NCBI GenBank assembly: GCA_902800585.1
Contig: CADCEW010000004.1
Coordinates: 39,153-103,152, forward strand
DNA length: 64,000 nucleotides
Reading direction: 5' to 3'
Origin: an uncultured Prevotellaceae bacterium
Lineage (GTDB): Bacteria; Bacteroidota; Bacteroidia; Bacteroidales; Bacteroidaceae
The position numbers were made by a program, and so were the translations under genes. The notes under the pieces are model-generated. The model ran no database searches and was not told the DNA's origin. It saw only the letters and a program-made list of their open reading frames with translations. Numbering within the stretch: the first letter of the stretch is position 1; the number at the start of each line of letters is the position of its first letter. Shown in pieces: positions 24,106 through 33,399 of this stretch.

Positions 24106-25986
24106 ATGAAGAAATATATTTTATCATCGTTGGCTGTTTTGGCAGCAACCTTGTTTATTTCGTGTAACGACGCGCTGGACACCGATCCGCGTGTGACAGA
24201 GATGACCGGTGCCACTTTCCCTGGTAAGCCTGGTGATGTGGAGTCAGAGCTTACGGCTATCTACAGTATCATGAGTACGTTGGGTGGCGGAGATAACAGT
24301 GGTATTTTGAACAATCCTTTCTACTGGTGGAGTCTCATGTCGGACGACTGCTACGGAAGCGGCGGTCTGCAGGACAATGTGGCAAAGTCGCTGCATCACT
24401 TCACCACGGCAAGCTCTAACCAGTATGAGTATAACTTCACCCTGCTGTACGGAGGTATCTCACGTTGCAACAACACAATCGAGACCATCGACAACGTAGA
24501 CTGGACTAATAATGAAGATGTGCGTGGCCAGCTTCTCGGTGAGGCTTATTTCATGCGCGGCCTCTATTACATGTGGCTCTCCCAGTTGTACGGTGATATA
24601 CCCCTGATCACCTCTTCCGTTATTACGGACGAGATGATGCAGCAGGCGAGCGCCGAGGAGGCTATCTATCCTCAGATCATTTCTGACTTCGTTTCTGCTA
24701 AGAACCTGATGAAGCCTGAAAGGGCCAACGGTTCAGGTCATGCCGACAAGTATTGTGCCGAGGGTTTCCTCGCACGTGCATACATGTTCTGGGCTGGTTT
24801 CTATAAGGGAGTAGAAGAGCTTAAAAATGGCGGTCCTGACATCGAGCTGGTGGAGCAGGAAGGCTGCAAGGGCGGCAAGCTTACCAAGACGGATGTTGTC
24901 AACGGTCTGAAGGATATCGTGGCAAACGGCGGTTATCAACTCCGCCCGGACTTCCGTTCACTCTGGCAGTACTCCAACAGTTATCTATTGGCAGAGGCGC
25001 TCGACGGTAAGAATCATCATTACGATTACATCGCAGACATGAATAAGGCAGACTGCTTCGATATGCCCGGTAATGGTAACGGCAACACGGAGGAGCTCTT
25101 CCAAATCCAGTTCATGAATGCCTCTAAGTGGGCCATCGGCGGTACCTACTGCAACCCGCGTATGTATTCGAACTACCTCTCATGTTTCTGGGGACTTCGT
25201 AACGGTGCCACCAATGACAACGGTAAGCGCGACAAGACCTATCCGTTCAACCAGGGATGGGGTCAGGGAACTCCTTCATGCAATCTCTGGCAAGACTGGC
25301 CTGATAATGACCTCCGTAAGAAAGCAACCTTGATTGACCTCGATAATGAACTCGAATCCTATACCTACGAGAAGGACGACTGCGAGGAATCCGGCTATGC
25401 TGTCAAGAAGTACGCCGACGTGAACCTGGATGCCAACCCCGCCGACAACGATTCATGGTGGAAACAGGCTCCCGGCTATTCATCCAGTTCGCTTGACAAC
25501 CCGCAGCAGGGTGACCACTTCGAGGACTTCTACCTGATGCGTTATTCTGACGTGTTGCTGATGCTGACCGAGCTTACTGGTGAGGCTTCCTACATGAACC
25601 AAGTTCAGAAGCGTGCTGGTGTTTCTCTGACAGGATACTCTTTGAAGGCTGTTCAGGATGAGCGCCGCTGGGAGTTCGCACTGGAGGGACTCCGCTTCAA
25701 CGACATGCGTCGCTGGTCTGGTTACAAGAAGCACAGTGAGTCCTCATACGCTGCTGTGGCTCTCGATAAGCAGGCTGGTCAGCAGATTACATGCCTTGGC
25801 AAGAAAAAGAGCCAGACCATGAAACAGATGACCGATGTCGGTTGGAAGAAGCGTTATGCTGATACCCAAGGTTTCTTGCCCAAACCTCAGTCTCAAATTA
25901 ATATAATGAAAGGTGCTCTGACACAGAACCCAGGATGGGATGACAAGACTCCTGCCAAAGAGTGGACCTATAAAGTTCTTTATTAA
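24106..25986 (+). CDS. SusD/RagB family lipoprotein (right arm)
   Basis: 626 aa glycan-binding partner of the upstream SusC. Signal peptide ends LFISC; NDALDTDPRV start, LLGEAYFMRGLYYMWLSQLYGDIPL helix and QDERRWEFALEGLRFNDMRRW motif as in the family. Nearly identical to the left copy at the start and in the motif blocks, diverged between (for example about 190-260). The following lipoprotein gene begins 19 bases downstream. Confidence 0.93.
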   Translation: MKKYILSSLAVLAATLFISCNDALDTDPRVTEMTGATFPGKPGDVESELTAIYSIMSTLGGGDNSGILNNPFYWWSLMSDDCYGSGGLQDNVAKSLHHFTTASSNQYEYNFTLLYGGISRCNNTIETIDNVDWTNNEDVRGQLLGEAYFMRGLYYMWLSQLYGDIPLITSSVITDEMMQQASAEEAIYPQIISDFVSAKNLMKPERANGSGHADKYCAEGFLARAYMFWAGFYKGVEELKNGGPDIELVEQEGCKGGKLTKTDVVNGLKDIVANGGYQLRPDFRSLWQYSNSYLLAEALDGKNHHYDYIADMNKADCFDMPGNGNGNTEELFQIQFMNASKWAIGGTYCNPRMYSNYLSCFWGLRNGATNDNGKRDKTYPFNQGWGQGTPSCNLWQDWPDNDLRKKATLIDLDNELESYTYEKDDCEESGYAVKKYADVNLDANPADNDSWWKQAPGYSSSSLDNPQQGDHFEDFYLMRYSDVLLMLTELTGEASYMNQVQKRAGVSLTGYSLKAVQDERRWEFALEGLRFNDMRRWSGYKKHSESSYAAVALDKQAGQQITCLGKKKSQTMKQMTDVGWKKRYADTQGFLPKPQSQINIMKGALTQNPGWDDKTPAKEWTYKVLY

Positions 25987-26005
25987 TATTATTAAATGAA
26001 ACAAT

Positions 26006-27097
26006 ATGAAAAAGATATTTTTGTTTTTTGCCGCAGTAGGTGTGTTCATTGCCTGCGATCCCGTTCATGAGAAGATCGACAACGGCAGTCACATCACTGT
26101 TGACGAGCTCAGGGATATGTCCTCAGTCATTGTTGACAAGGTACAACAGATAGCGAACCAGAAGACCTATACTGCAGTCCAAGGGACGCCCATTACCTTG
26201 CTGGATAACATTGATGTAAAAGACTGCGAGGGTATCACCATCTATTTCGATCCGGAGACCGTTGCAGATACCTGTTGGAGAATCTCCATCTCAGGCGGAG
26301 CACCAGAGAAAATTCTGAAAAAGTCTGGATACTACAGATATAATGTTCCCGACGGGGCTACTAACGTCTCGAATATCGCTATAACGCACATCAAAGACAC
26401 TGAGACGAACAGCATCACCATCAAGGCCATTTATAAGACATTTGGTCCCAAGGTGGCTCCAGGTAAGGAAGGTGAATACGGTAACGTAATCACCTGTCAG
26501 ACCTCTGCCCCTGTCAATGCGAAGTGGTCTTTCTCTGGAAAGGAAAAGATTGGAAACTTTGCATCGAATAAGATGAAGGTGGATTGGGATGAAAACGGTA
26601 ATCTTCTTCCTACTGACCATATCGTTACGCTCACAGCCCTTTGTCCTGACGGCACATTGCTTGTTACAGAATATCCTGTTCGTTGTGACAAGATCTCTAA
26701 CCCGCTTGTGAAGTACTATATCTATGGTGATCCTAACCTGGATCCAAGTGAAGAGCCGCAACCGCCGTTCACACCTGGTGCCTGGGATGCAGCAGCCATG
26801 CGTTTCAGTTCTACTGAAGGTGCACACCTGCCCACCATTCCTGATGATGTCTACTTTGGCTTGAAGACCTTGCTCTTTGACGTATCAGATGTGACTCCTG
26901 ACTTCGACTTGAAGGTCATGAACGGTTGGTGGAGTAACACCTATTACGACCATGTTAAGTGGATTGATGGCGTGAACGAACTTCCAATCACCCAGACAAT
27001 GGCTGATGAGTGCGCCAAGGGTGGAGAAGGCCGTGACCTCGACCTCATGCTGTACAGTGGCTCTATGCTGCTCAAGAGTGTTTACTATGAGGAATAA
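26006..27097 (+). CDS. SusE-like surface lipoprotein (right arm)
   Basis: 363 aa lipoprotein; signal peptide MKKIFLFFAAVGVFIAC with lipid cysteine C17. The first 35 residues and the C-terminal two thirds match the left-arm protein, but residues about 40-155 (from VIVDKVQQIANQK to about ATYGP region) form an extra domain with no counterpart there. Presumed surface glycan-binding protein from its place after SusD; no motif proves this. The added domain suggests the two arms handle different ligands. Confidence 0.75.
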   Translation: MKKIFLFFAAVGVFIACDPVHEKIDNGSHITVDELRDMSSVIVDKVQQIANQKTYTAVQGTPITLLDNIDVKDCEGITIYFDPETVADTCWRISISGGAPEKILKKSGYYRYNVPDGATNVSNIAITHIKDTETNSITIKAIYKTFGPKVAPGKEGEYGNVITCQTSAPVNAKWSFSGKEKIGNFASNKMKVDWDENGNLLPTDHIVTLTALCPDGTLLVTEYPVRCDKISNPLVKYYIYGDPNLDPSEEPQPPFTPGAWDAAAMRFSSTEGAHLPTIPDDVYFGLKTLLFDVSDVTPDFDLKVMNGWWSNTYYDHVKWIDGVNELPITQTMADECAKGGEGRDLDLMLYSGSMLLKSVYYEE

Positions 27098-27135
27098 TAA
27101 GTTCTTATATGTATAATATTTAAACATGCGTTATA

Positions 27136-28401
27136 ATGAAAAAATTTATGAATTTAAGTAAGTTCGCAATTGCCGCACTTGTTACATCAGGCCTGTTCGT
27201 GGCTTGTAGTGAGGAGATCAGCGAAAATACTGCGGACACCCAATATACAGCACAAACCGGCAATATCGGTAATGCCGGTCAGGCTGTAGACCTGGGACTC
27301 CCCAGTGGTACGCTGTGGGCTAATAAGAATGTAGGAGCATCTTCTGAGTCTGACAATGGTATTCTCTTCATTTGGGGTGACATTACCGGAAAAAAGATTG
27401 ATGCAGACAAAGATGGAACGTATACGAATGTCACAGAGGCAACGTCTATGGCAGAGTTGTATAATGCATTCACACACGAGACGCACACAGATGGCCAAAC
27501 TTGCGACACGACCAATATTGTCCAAATCTCTCAGGCTAAACTTATTGATACATCGTCTTTAACCGATCCTGATAAGATAAAGGAAGCAATTGTTGACTTC
27601 CTAAAGGCTAAGTTGGATGATGCCAAGAAGTATGCTACAGGAAAAGGTTTTCTTGAGGCCACACTTGTAAATAATGGTTCCTGGACGGTCATCTTGAATT
27701 TGGATGGTTCTGAGTATAGAGATGTGAGAATACCAGACAAACAGCCTTGGGATGAGTATAATTATGAAAAGGTAACTTCAGTCACTATTGACGAGATCGT
27801 TATCACAAAACATGATTATAAATTCTCTTGGAATGCTAATAATTTTGCTGAAGTAAAAGATATATTTGGCAAAGTGCAGTATAAAGACTACACTGGCGGT
27901 ACTATCGGAAACTCTATCAAGGATATCGCTGACCCGAAGAAGAATGGTAACCTGATCTTCATTCCTGCTTATAAAATTTATGAAGATGCCAAATATGATG
28001 CCGCTACGGCAAACTGGGGCGGCGCATGGAAAATGCCGACAACCGCTCAATTGGCAGAGTTGCTGAACCTATGTACATGGGAGTTCGAAGGTAATGGGTA
28101 TAGAGTAACCGGCCCTAATGGAAACAGCATCTTCCTTCCGGCTGCAGGTTATCGCTACGGTGAAAAGCAGTATGGCAACGGAAATGCCGGCTATTATGCC
28201 AGTGGAGAGATTATCGGTACTTACTCCTATCCCTCAATGGCAGCGCAGTTAGGCGGCTCACAGGGACAATTTGGTAGTATGGAAAACATGCCCAGCGTGT
28301 TGATGTTCCAGCACGGCCAGTATAATACTATTGGCGTCTACAACAACATGAGTGCCAGTTACGGATTCTCCATTAGACCAGTAGCGAATCTTCTTAAATA
28401 A
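27136..28401 (+). CDS. FISUMP-domain lipoprotein, right arm only
   Basis: 421 aa lipoprotein; signal peptide ends LFVAC (C24). It carries split 'Fibrobacter succinogenes major paralogous' (FISUMP) signatures: VDLGLPSGTLWANKNVGAS near residue 52 and WKMPTTAQLAELLNLCTW ... FLPAAGYR ... YGFSIRPV in the C-terminal third, with an inserted middle region (about 100-290). FISUMP domains are common on Bacteroidota surface proteins and of uncertain role, possibly binding. It has no counterpart in the left arm. It ends before the conserved intra-operon stem-loop. Confidence 0.82.
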   Translation: MKKFMNLSKFAIAALVTSGLFVACSEEISENTADTQYTAQTGNIGNAGQAVDLGLPSGTLWANKNVGASSESDNGILFIWGDITGKKIDADKDGTYTNVTEATSMAELYNAFTHETHTDGQTCDTTNIVQISQAKLIDTSSLTDPDKIKEAIVDFLKAKLDDAKKYATGKGFLEATLVNNGSWTVILNLDGSEYRDVRIPDKQPWDEYNYEKVTSVTIDEIVITKHDYKFSWNANNFAEVKDIFGKVQYKDYTGGTIGNSIKDIADPKKNGNLIFIPAYKIYEDAKYDAATANWGGAWKMPTTAQLAELLNLCTWEFEGNGYRVTGPNGNSIFLPAAGYRYGEKQYGNGNAGYYASGEIIGTYSYPSMAAQLGGSQGQFGSMENMPSVLMFQHGQYNTIGVYNNMSASYGFSIRPVANLLK

Positions 28402-28466
28402 AGATTGATGCAAGTGCTTTATACAATATTTTCTTGAATGGAGTAGGGCACAATATAATTCATAAT

Positions 28467-28494
28467 GGGCTGACTCATTTGATTGAGTCAGCCC
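28467..28494 (+). terminator. Intra-operon stem-loop, right arm
   Basis: Perfect 11-bp stem GGGCTGACTCA / complement, 6-base loop, then TTTATAA. Same place and form as 13395-13422 with one compensated base pair. It lies 15 bases before the chosen DUF6057 start. Confidence 0.75.
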
Positions 28495-28509
28495 TTTATA
28501 ACAAACAAA

Positions 28510-30318
28510 ATGATTAATAAAAGCAAAGTATCCGTTGCCGTCCTCTATGGAAGCCTGCTTGCTTTCCTATTGTTTGCAGTCTACATCCTGTACATCAACC
28601 AGGAGGTGTTCTATACGGCACACGACCGCTCCGAGTTCGTCTACGGGGCACCCTTCTTCCACACCCTCCTGTCGAAGCCCTTCGGCCTGATGCAATATGT
28701 GGGAGCGTGGCTCACGCAGCTTTTCTGCCGACCCGCTGTAGGCACGGGTGTGCTGGCAGTTATTTGGGCGCTCATCTTCCTGACGGGTGCCAGGGCATTC
28801 CGGCTACAGGCAGGCGCCTCCGCGCTGATGCTCCTGCCCGTAGCCTGCCTGCTCACCTCGGTGGTCGACCAGGGCTACTGGATCTATGTCTCAACCATCA
28901 GGGGTTACTGGTTCTCGCAGTCTGTGGGCTATCTCGTCATGCTGCTGCTCCTGTGGGCAGCCCGCTCCACCCCGCGCAGATGGCATCCTGTCTGTTATTT
29001 GATAGGCTTTTGTGTCTATCCCATATTAGGATGGTTTGCCCTGCTTTTCATTCTGTGCCTGATATTGACAGACAAAATTACCTGGCGTGAAATTCTGGGC
29101 ATTGTCCTGCTCATCTTTACCGCCGCCGTCTGGCGTACACTGCTCTATTCGAACCTGAGACCTTCCGATGTCATTCTTGCAGGCCTTCCCCGTTTCGTCA
29201 CGCCAATCGACAGTAGCAGTCGGATGTCCGTCCCGTTCTGGGTGCTTGGGGCTGTCTCTGTACTCATGGCGATGGTTAATGTGTTTAAGAGGTTTAATGG
29301 GGCTAATGGGGTTCATATTTTAAAGTTCATAGTTCCAGTGCTGTGTGCCGTAGCAGGCATCGTCTTCACCTGGTCGTTCATGTACTATGACCGTAACTAC
29401 ATCGACGAGATGCGCATGGTACGCTGTGCCGAGGACGACAACTGGAAGGAGGTCCTCCGTATGGCGGAGGAGAACAGACAGCCTACCAGTACGATGGTGT
29501 TTCTCAAGAACCTTGCCCTGATGAATGAGGGCGGCCTGCTCGACCGCTCGTTCAAGCTGGGTAACGATGCCGTCAACATCAACAACCCCGACTCGCTCCA
29601 CGTCACCCTCCTTGACATCGCCTCGCCGCTGGTGTACTACAACTACGGCATGATGAACGAGGCAATCAGACTGAATTTCGAGAACGCCATACAGGCAGGC
29701 TTCTCGCCCTTCTACCTGAAGATGCTCGCCCGCTGTGCCCTTGCCGTAGGGGACATGAAACTGGTGGAGCGCTACACGACGCTGCTGCACCGTCTTCCGT
29801 TCTGCGGCGACTGGCAGCCGGCCCCTGTCACTCAAAAGGTCAGGGAACTCGAGAAGGCGTATCCCGATGAACTCACCGGCGTGGAGAACAGCGAGAGTTA
29901 TATCGTCAACACCGTCAGCCTCTGGTCCGACTCTGTCAGCAAGGCAGCCTCGGAGCAGGCATTGTTCTATGCCATGCTGCGCTGCGACTCTCGCCGCTTC
30001 TGGCCGTCGCTGCGCAACTACGTGAAGACGCACATGGACGAGGAGTTCCCCGTGCATGCGCAGGAGGCGTATATCCTGTTCATGGACAAGGCCCCTGAGA
30101 AGAGACGCATGATGCTCCCCGTCGAGGAGTCCGTCTTCGAGCGCTACAAAAAGTTCTGGGATGCCCTAAAGAGACTGGCGAGGCCCGGCGCGATCCTCAA
30201 GGACGTCGGCGAGCAGATGCGCGGTGAGTTCGGGGACACCTACTGGTGGTACAACATCTTCGGAAGAAAATACTTTATTATAAGTGACGGCACTATCGGC
30301 CATGAAGTTCAATCCTAA
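28510..30318 (+). CDS. DUF6057-type polytopic membrane protein (right arm)
   Basis: 602 aa paralogue of the left-arm protein, similar along its full length (MINKSKVSVAVLYG start). The frame is open from 28483 only with a TTG that lies in the stem-loop, so ATG 28510 is chosen to match the paralogue. About ten N-terminal membrane spans, then a soluble helical half. The stop lies 7 bases before the PD40 lipoprotein start, so the two are translationally linked. Function unknown. Confidence 0.8.
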   Translation: MINKSKVSVAVLYGSLLAFLLFAVYILYINQEVFYTAHDRSEFVYGAPFFHTLLSKPFGLMQYVGAWLTQLFCRPAVGTGVLAVIWALIFLTGARAFRLQAGASALMLLPVACLLTSVVDQGYWIYVSTIRGYWFSQSVGYLVMLLLLWAARSTPRRWHPVCYLIGFCVYPILGWFALLFILCLILTDKITWREILGIVLLIFTAAVWRTLLYSNLRPSDVILAGLPRFVTPIDSSSRMSVPFWVLGAVSVLMAMVNVFKRFNGANGVHILKFIVPVLCAVAGIVFTWSFMYYDRNYIDEMRMVRCAEDDNWKEVLRMAEENRQPTSTMVFLKNLALMNEGGLLDRSFKLGNDAVNINNPDSLHVTLLDIASPLVYYNYGMMNEAIRLNFENAIQAGFSPFYLKMLARCALAVGDMKLVERYTTLLHRLPFCGDWQPAPVTQKVRELEKAYPDELTGVENSESYIVNTVSLWSDSVSKAASEQALFYAMLRCDSRRFWPSLRNYVKTHMDEEFPVHAQEAYILFMDKAPEKRRMMLPVEESVFERYKKFWDALKRLARPGAILKDVGEQMRGEFGDTYWWYNIFGRKYFIISDGTIGHEVQS

Positions 30319-30325
30319 GAAAACA

Positions 30326-31840
30326 ATGAAAAGACATATCCACTCCTACATTATACTGCTGGTGGCAGCCGTGCTGCTGCTGGCATCGTGTGCGAACCAC
30401 CCTGCCGTGCCCTCATCCTGTAAGGATGCGGGGTGCCTTCCCGCCATCTTCCCAGACTACTGCGACGTCATGGTGCCCTGCAACATCGCGCCGCTCAATT
30501 TCATGCTCCCAGCCGGCGAGTACGAGGAGTGCGTGGCACGTTTTACTACGCCCGACGGCAGTCAGCAGACCTACGGTGACGGCGTGAAGGTGCAGATACC
30601 CGAGGACGAATGGCACGCCATGCTCGATACCTCGAAGGGTAAGAGTATCAAGGTGGAGGTCTGGGGCAGGAAGGGCGACGGGTGGCTGTCGTTCAATCCC
30701 TTTGAGATACACATCGCTAAGGAGCCCATCGACGGATACGTGTCGTACCGACTCATCGAGCCGTCGTATGTCGCATGGACCTTCATGGAGATCGCCCAGC
30801 GCAACCTTACCACGTTCGACGAGTCCCAGATCTTCAACAACGAGATTACCATGAACAACAACAGGATAGGCCAGTGCATCAACTGCCACAGCTATCAGAA
30901 CTACAAGACCGACAACATGCTCTTCCATGTGCGTCTCTCCAATTCCGGTACCGTCATCGTGAACGACGGCAAGGTGTCGAGGGTCAACATGAAGCGCGAC
31001 TACACCATCTCTGGCGGCGTCTACCCTGCATGGCACCCGACAGCGAAGCTGATAGCCTTCTCGACCAACAAGACACGACAGGGATTCCACACGCTGAACC
31101 CCAACAAAATTGAGGTCTATGACCTTGCCAGCGACATGATCCTCTACGACGTGGAGACCGACTCGGTGCAGGTCGTCAGCGCCGACTCCACGCTGCTGGA
31201 GATCTACCCCACCTGGTCGCCCGACGGCAAGTACCTCTATTACGGCAAGTCCGTGCCCCTTCCCGAGGAGATGCGCGACAAGGACATCAGGACCACCTAT
31301 CCGAAAGTACAGTACAACCTCGTCCGCAGGTCGTTCGACGTGGCTACGCATAAGTTCGGTGAGGAGGAACTGGTGTATGATGCTGCATCGGACGACAGGA
31401 GCGTGACCTTGCCGCGCATCAGTCCAGACGGGCGTTGGCTGCTGTTCGCTCTGGGGCAGTACGGCTGCTTCCACAGCAGGCACCACGATGCCGACATCGT
31501 CTGCATCCCGCTGGACAAATACGATGGCACCGCCCTTACCTGGGAGACCTGCTCTGCCCTCGACCTCAGCCCCGTGAACAGCAAGGGCTATTCCGACAGC
31601 TATCCGAGCTGGTCGAGTAACGGACACTGGATCATGCTTGCCAGCCGCCGCGACGACGACAACTACAGCCGCATCTACTTCGCCTACTTCAACAACGGAA
31701 AGGTGGAGAAGGCATTCCTCATGCCGCAGGAGGACCCCGAGTTGCATGTCACCCTCCTGAAGAGCTATAACCGTCCCGAGTTCATGGTGGAGCCTGTCAA
31801 GATCAGCGTCGAGGAGTTCAGCCGCGTGTTTGACCCTTAA
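30326..31840 (+). CDS. PD40 propeller lipoprotein with CXXCH motif (right arm)
   Basis: 504 aa; ATG 30326 (MKRHIHSY) is chosen over an upstream ATG because it matches the paralogue and gives a signal peptide ending LLLASC (C22). CINCHS at C184/C187/H188, conserved downstream D-x-M-x-x-H-x-R, then PD40 blades (WSPDGKYLYY, ISPDGRWLLF, YPSWSSNGHWIM). Ends the right operon, convergent with the third PD40 gene only 26 bases away; no hairpin is seen in that gap. Role unknown. Confidence 0.8.
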   Translation: MKRHIHSYIILLVAAVLLLASCANHPAVPSSCKDAGCLPAIFPDYCDVMVPCNIAPLNFMLPAGEYEECVARFTTPDGSQQTYGDGVKVQIPEDEWHAMLDTSKGKSIKVEVWGRKGDGWLSFNPFEIHIAKEPIDGYVSYRLIEPSYVAWTFMEIAQRNLTTFDESQIFNNEITMNNNRIGQCINCHSYQNYKTDNMLFHVRLSNSGTVIVNDGKVSRVNMKRDYTISGGVYPAWHPTAKLIAFSTNKTRQGFHTLNPNKIEVYDLASDMILYDVETDSVQVVSADSTLLEIYPTWSPDGKYLYYGKSVPLPEEMRDKDIRTTYPKVQYNLVRRSFDVATHKFGEEELVYDAASDDRSVTLPRISPDGRWLLFALGQYGCFHSRHHDADIVCIPLDKYDGTALTWETCSALDLSPVNSKGYSDSYPSWSSNGHWIMLASRRDDDNYSRIYFAYFNNGKVEKAFLMPQEDPELHVTLLKSYNRPEFMVEPVKISVEEFSRVFDP

Positions 31841-31866
31841 TGATAATGAAGTATTTACAATGACGA

Positions 31867-33381
31867 TTATCTCACTCCGAAGTTCTTTCGGTATTCGTCG
31901 TTGATGATATGGCTTGCCTTTCTTCCGTCAAAACGTGTCGGTGCGATGATGAACTCGGGCACGTTGAAGGAGAGGAATCTTCCCTGATAGAAACTGCGGG
32001 GATTCCTCTGGGGCAGCATGAAGGCCTTGGTAACAGTCCCCTTCTCGTCCACGTGGCAGAAGTAGAGTCTCGTGAAGAGCCCGTCGTCTCGTCGAGAACT
32101 GAGGACGAGCCAGCGCGAGTTGGCACTCCAGTTATGAAACGACTCCGTGTCCTGAGAGTTGGCACCGTCCATGGGACGGCTTACGCCCGTGGCGAGGTCC
32201 AATAGCCAGAGGTCCGCCTCATGGTGCCAGATACTAAACTGCCCGTAGTTGGAGAGCGTGTAGCAGAGGAAGCGCCCGTCGTAGGAGGGACGTGGGAAGG
32301 ATACCGACTTATGCTGTGACATTGCATCCACGACGACGTCTATCCGGTCGCCGAAGGTACCCGTAGTGGGGTCGAAATCGATGCGACAGAGATTATAACG
32401 GATGGAATCTATCTCATGGCTGTCCTCCGGAAGTGCTTGTGCGGCACAGAAATAGAGCGAACGTCCGTCTGCAGAGAATACGGGATAGGTCTCATAGACG
32501 GAGTCATTCTTGAGCAGGGGCGACAGCAGCAACTCATTCTTCTCTACATCATAGACCTGCAGGTCGGAGGCCTCGTCGAAGACCTCCACGCGGTTGTGTC
32601 CCGCACTGTGGAACAGCTGTCTCGTGGTGTTGGTGGAATAGGCGACATAGCGTCCCGATAGATGCCAGTAGGGATAGACACAGAGACCGAGCGTCTTGTC
32701 TGTCTTGGTGTTATAGGCTGTGAGGGGACCTCCGTCGTGACGCAGCAATGTGGCTCCGTGCGGTCCGCGTATGTGCAGGCTCATGTCGTCAGGGTTTCCG
32801 CGATTAAAGCTGTGACAGTTGACACATCCCTCGAACTGCGTGTTCTCTATCAGTGGACGCTCGTCAAAGGAGGAGAGGTTGCGCTCGTAGATGCCCATCT
32901 TGCTCCATACCTCGTAGCCTGGCTCAATCAGACGGTAGCAGATGCCGTAATCGATGCTGTCGGGACTGACGTATATCCGGAATGGACTGTAGGTATGCCA
33001 GCCGTCATCGTATTTGGCGGAGACGGTGACGCTGAGCGAATCTATGCCTCTCCCCGACCTTCCCCTAAAGGGAAGGGAGTTGAGAAGCGCATGCCAGTCG
33101 TCAAGGTCGAAATTGACGGATTCCTCACCCTGTGCATGCAGGCTGTTCCCATGACTGTCTGTAACGACGGCGTCGATACACAGCACCTTCTCGTCCTTCA
33201 TGCAGAAGTCGAGGGGCGCAATGTTCACGGGTACGGTAACACCAGTGTAGTCAGGATATATCTGCGGCAACGCATTCTCCTTCTTGGCATCGCTGACGGT
33301 TTCATTCATACAGCCCGTCAGCAGCTGGGCTGCAATGTAAAAACTATATAATTTAAAAATTAAGAAAATACATCGTCTCAT
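31867..33381 (-). CDS. PD40 propeller lipoprotein with CXXCH motif (third copy)
   Basis: 504 aa, more distant paralogue. Lipid cysteine in QLLTGC (about C24). CVNCHSF motif at C186/C189/H190, followed by conserved D-x-M-x-x-H-x-R, then propeller blades (YPVFSADGRSLYF, FPRPSYDGRFLCY, FHNWSANSRWLVL). Residues near 103-113 (SLPFRGRSGRG) are encoded by a GC-rich palindromic repeat inserted in frame. It is preceded by its DUF6057 partner, with no SusC/D nearby, showing that the pair is a unit of its own. Confidence 0.78.
   Translation of the reverse strand: MRRCIFLIFKLYSFYIAAQLLTGCMNETVSDAKKENALPQIYPDYTGVTVPVNIAPLDFCMKDEKVLCIDAVVTDSHGNSLHAQGEESVNFDLDDWHALLNSLPFRGRSGRGIDSLSVTVSAKYDDGWHTYSPFRIYVSPDSIDYGICYRLIEPGYEVWSKMGIYERNLSSFDERPLIENTQFEGCVNCHSFNRGNPDDMSLHIRGPHGATLLRHDGGPLTAYNTKTDKTLGLCVYPYWHLSGRYVAYSTNTTRQLFHSAGHNRVEVFDEASDLQVYDVEKNELLLSPLLKNDSVYETYPVFSADGRSLYFCAAQALPEDSHEIDSIRYNLCRIDFDPTTGTFGDRIDVVVDAMSQHKSVSFPRPSYDGRFLCYTLSNYGQFSIWHHEADLWLLDLATGVSRPMDGANSQDTESFHNWSANSRWLVLSSRRDDGLFTRLYFCHVDEKGTVTKAFMLPQRNPRSFYQGRFLSFNVPEFIIAPTRFDGRKASHIINDEYRKNFGVR
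33047..33080. repeat. In-frame GC-rich palindromic repeat in PD40 gene
   Basis: CCTCTCCCCGACC-TTCCCCTAAAGGGAAGG type repeat, translated as PFRGRSGRG. Belongs to the Bacteroidota intergenic repeat family usually reading CTCTCCTTTAGGAGAG. Confidence 0.65.
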
Positions 33382-33399
33382 ATCGTATGCCTTTTTACA

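Noticed and set aside
28483-28509. Upstream TTG start for the right DUF6057 gene
   Set aside because: Lies in the arm of the conserved stem-loop; the paralogue begins at the residue equivalent to ATG 28510.
30413-31747. 444-codon open frame antisense to the right PD40 gene
   Set aside because: Shadow of a GC-rich coding gene; no signal peptide or family motif, while the plus strand has PD40 blades and the CXXCH motif.
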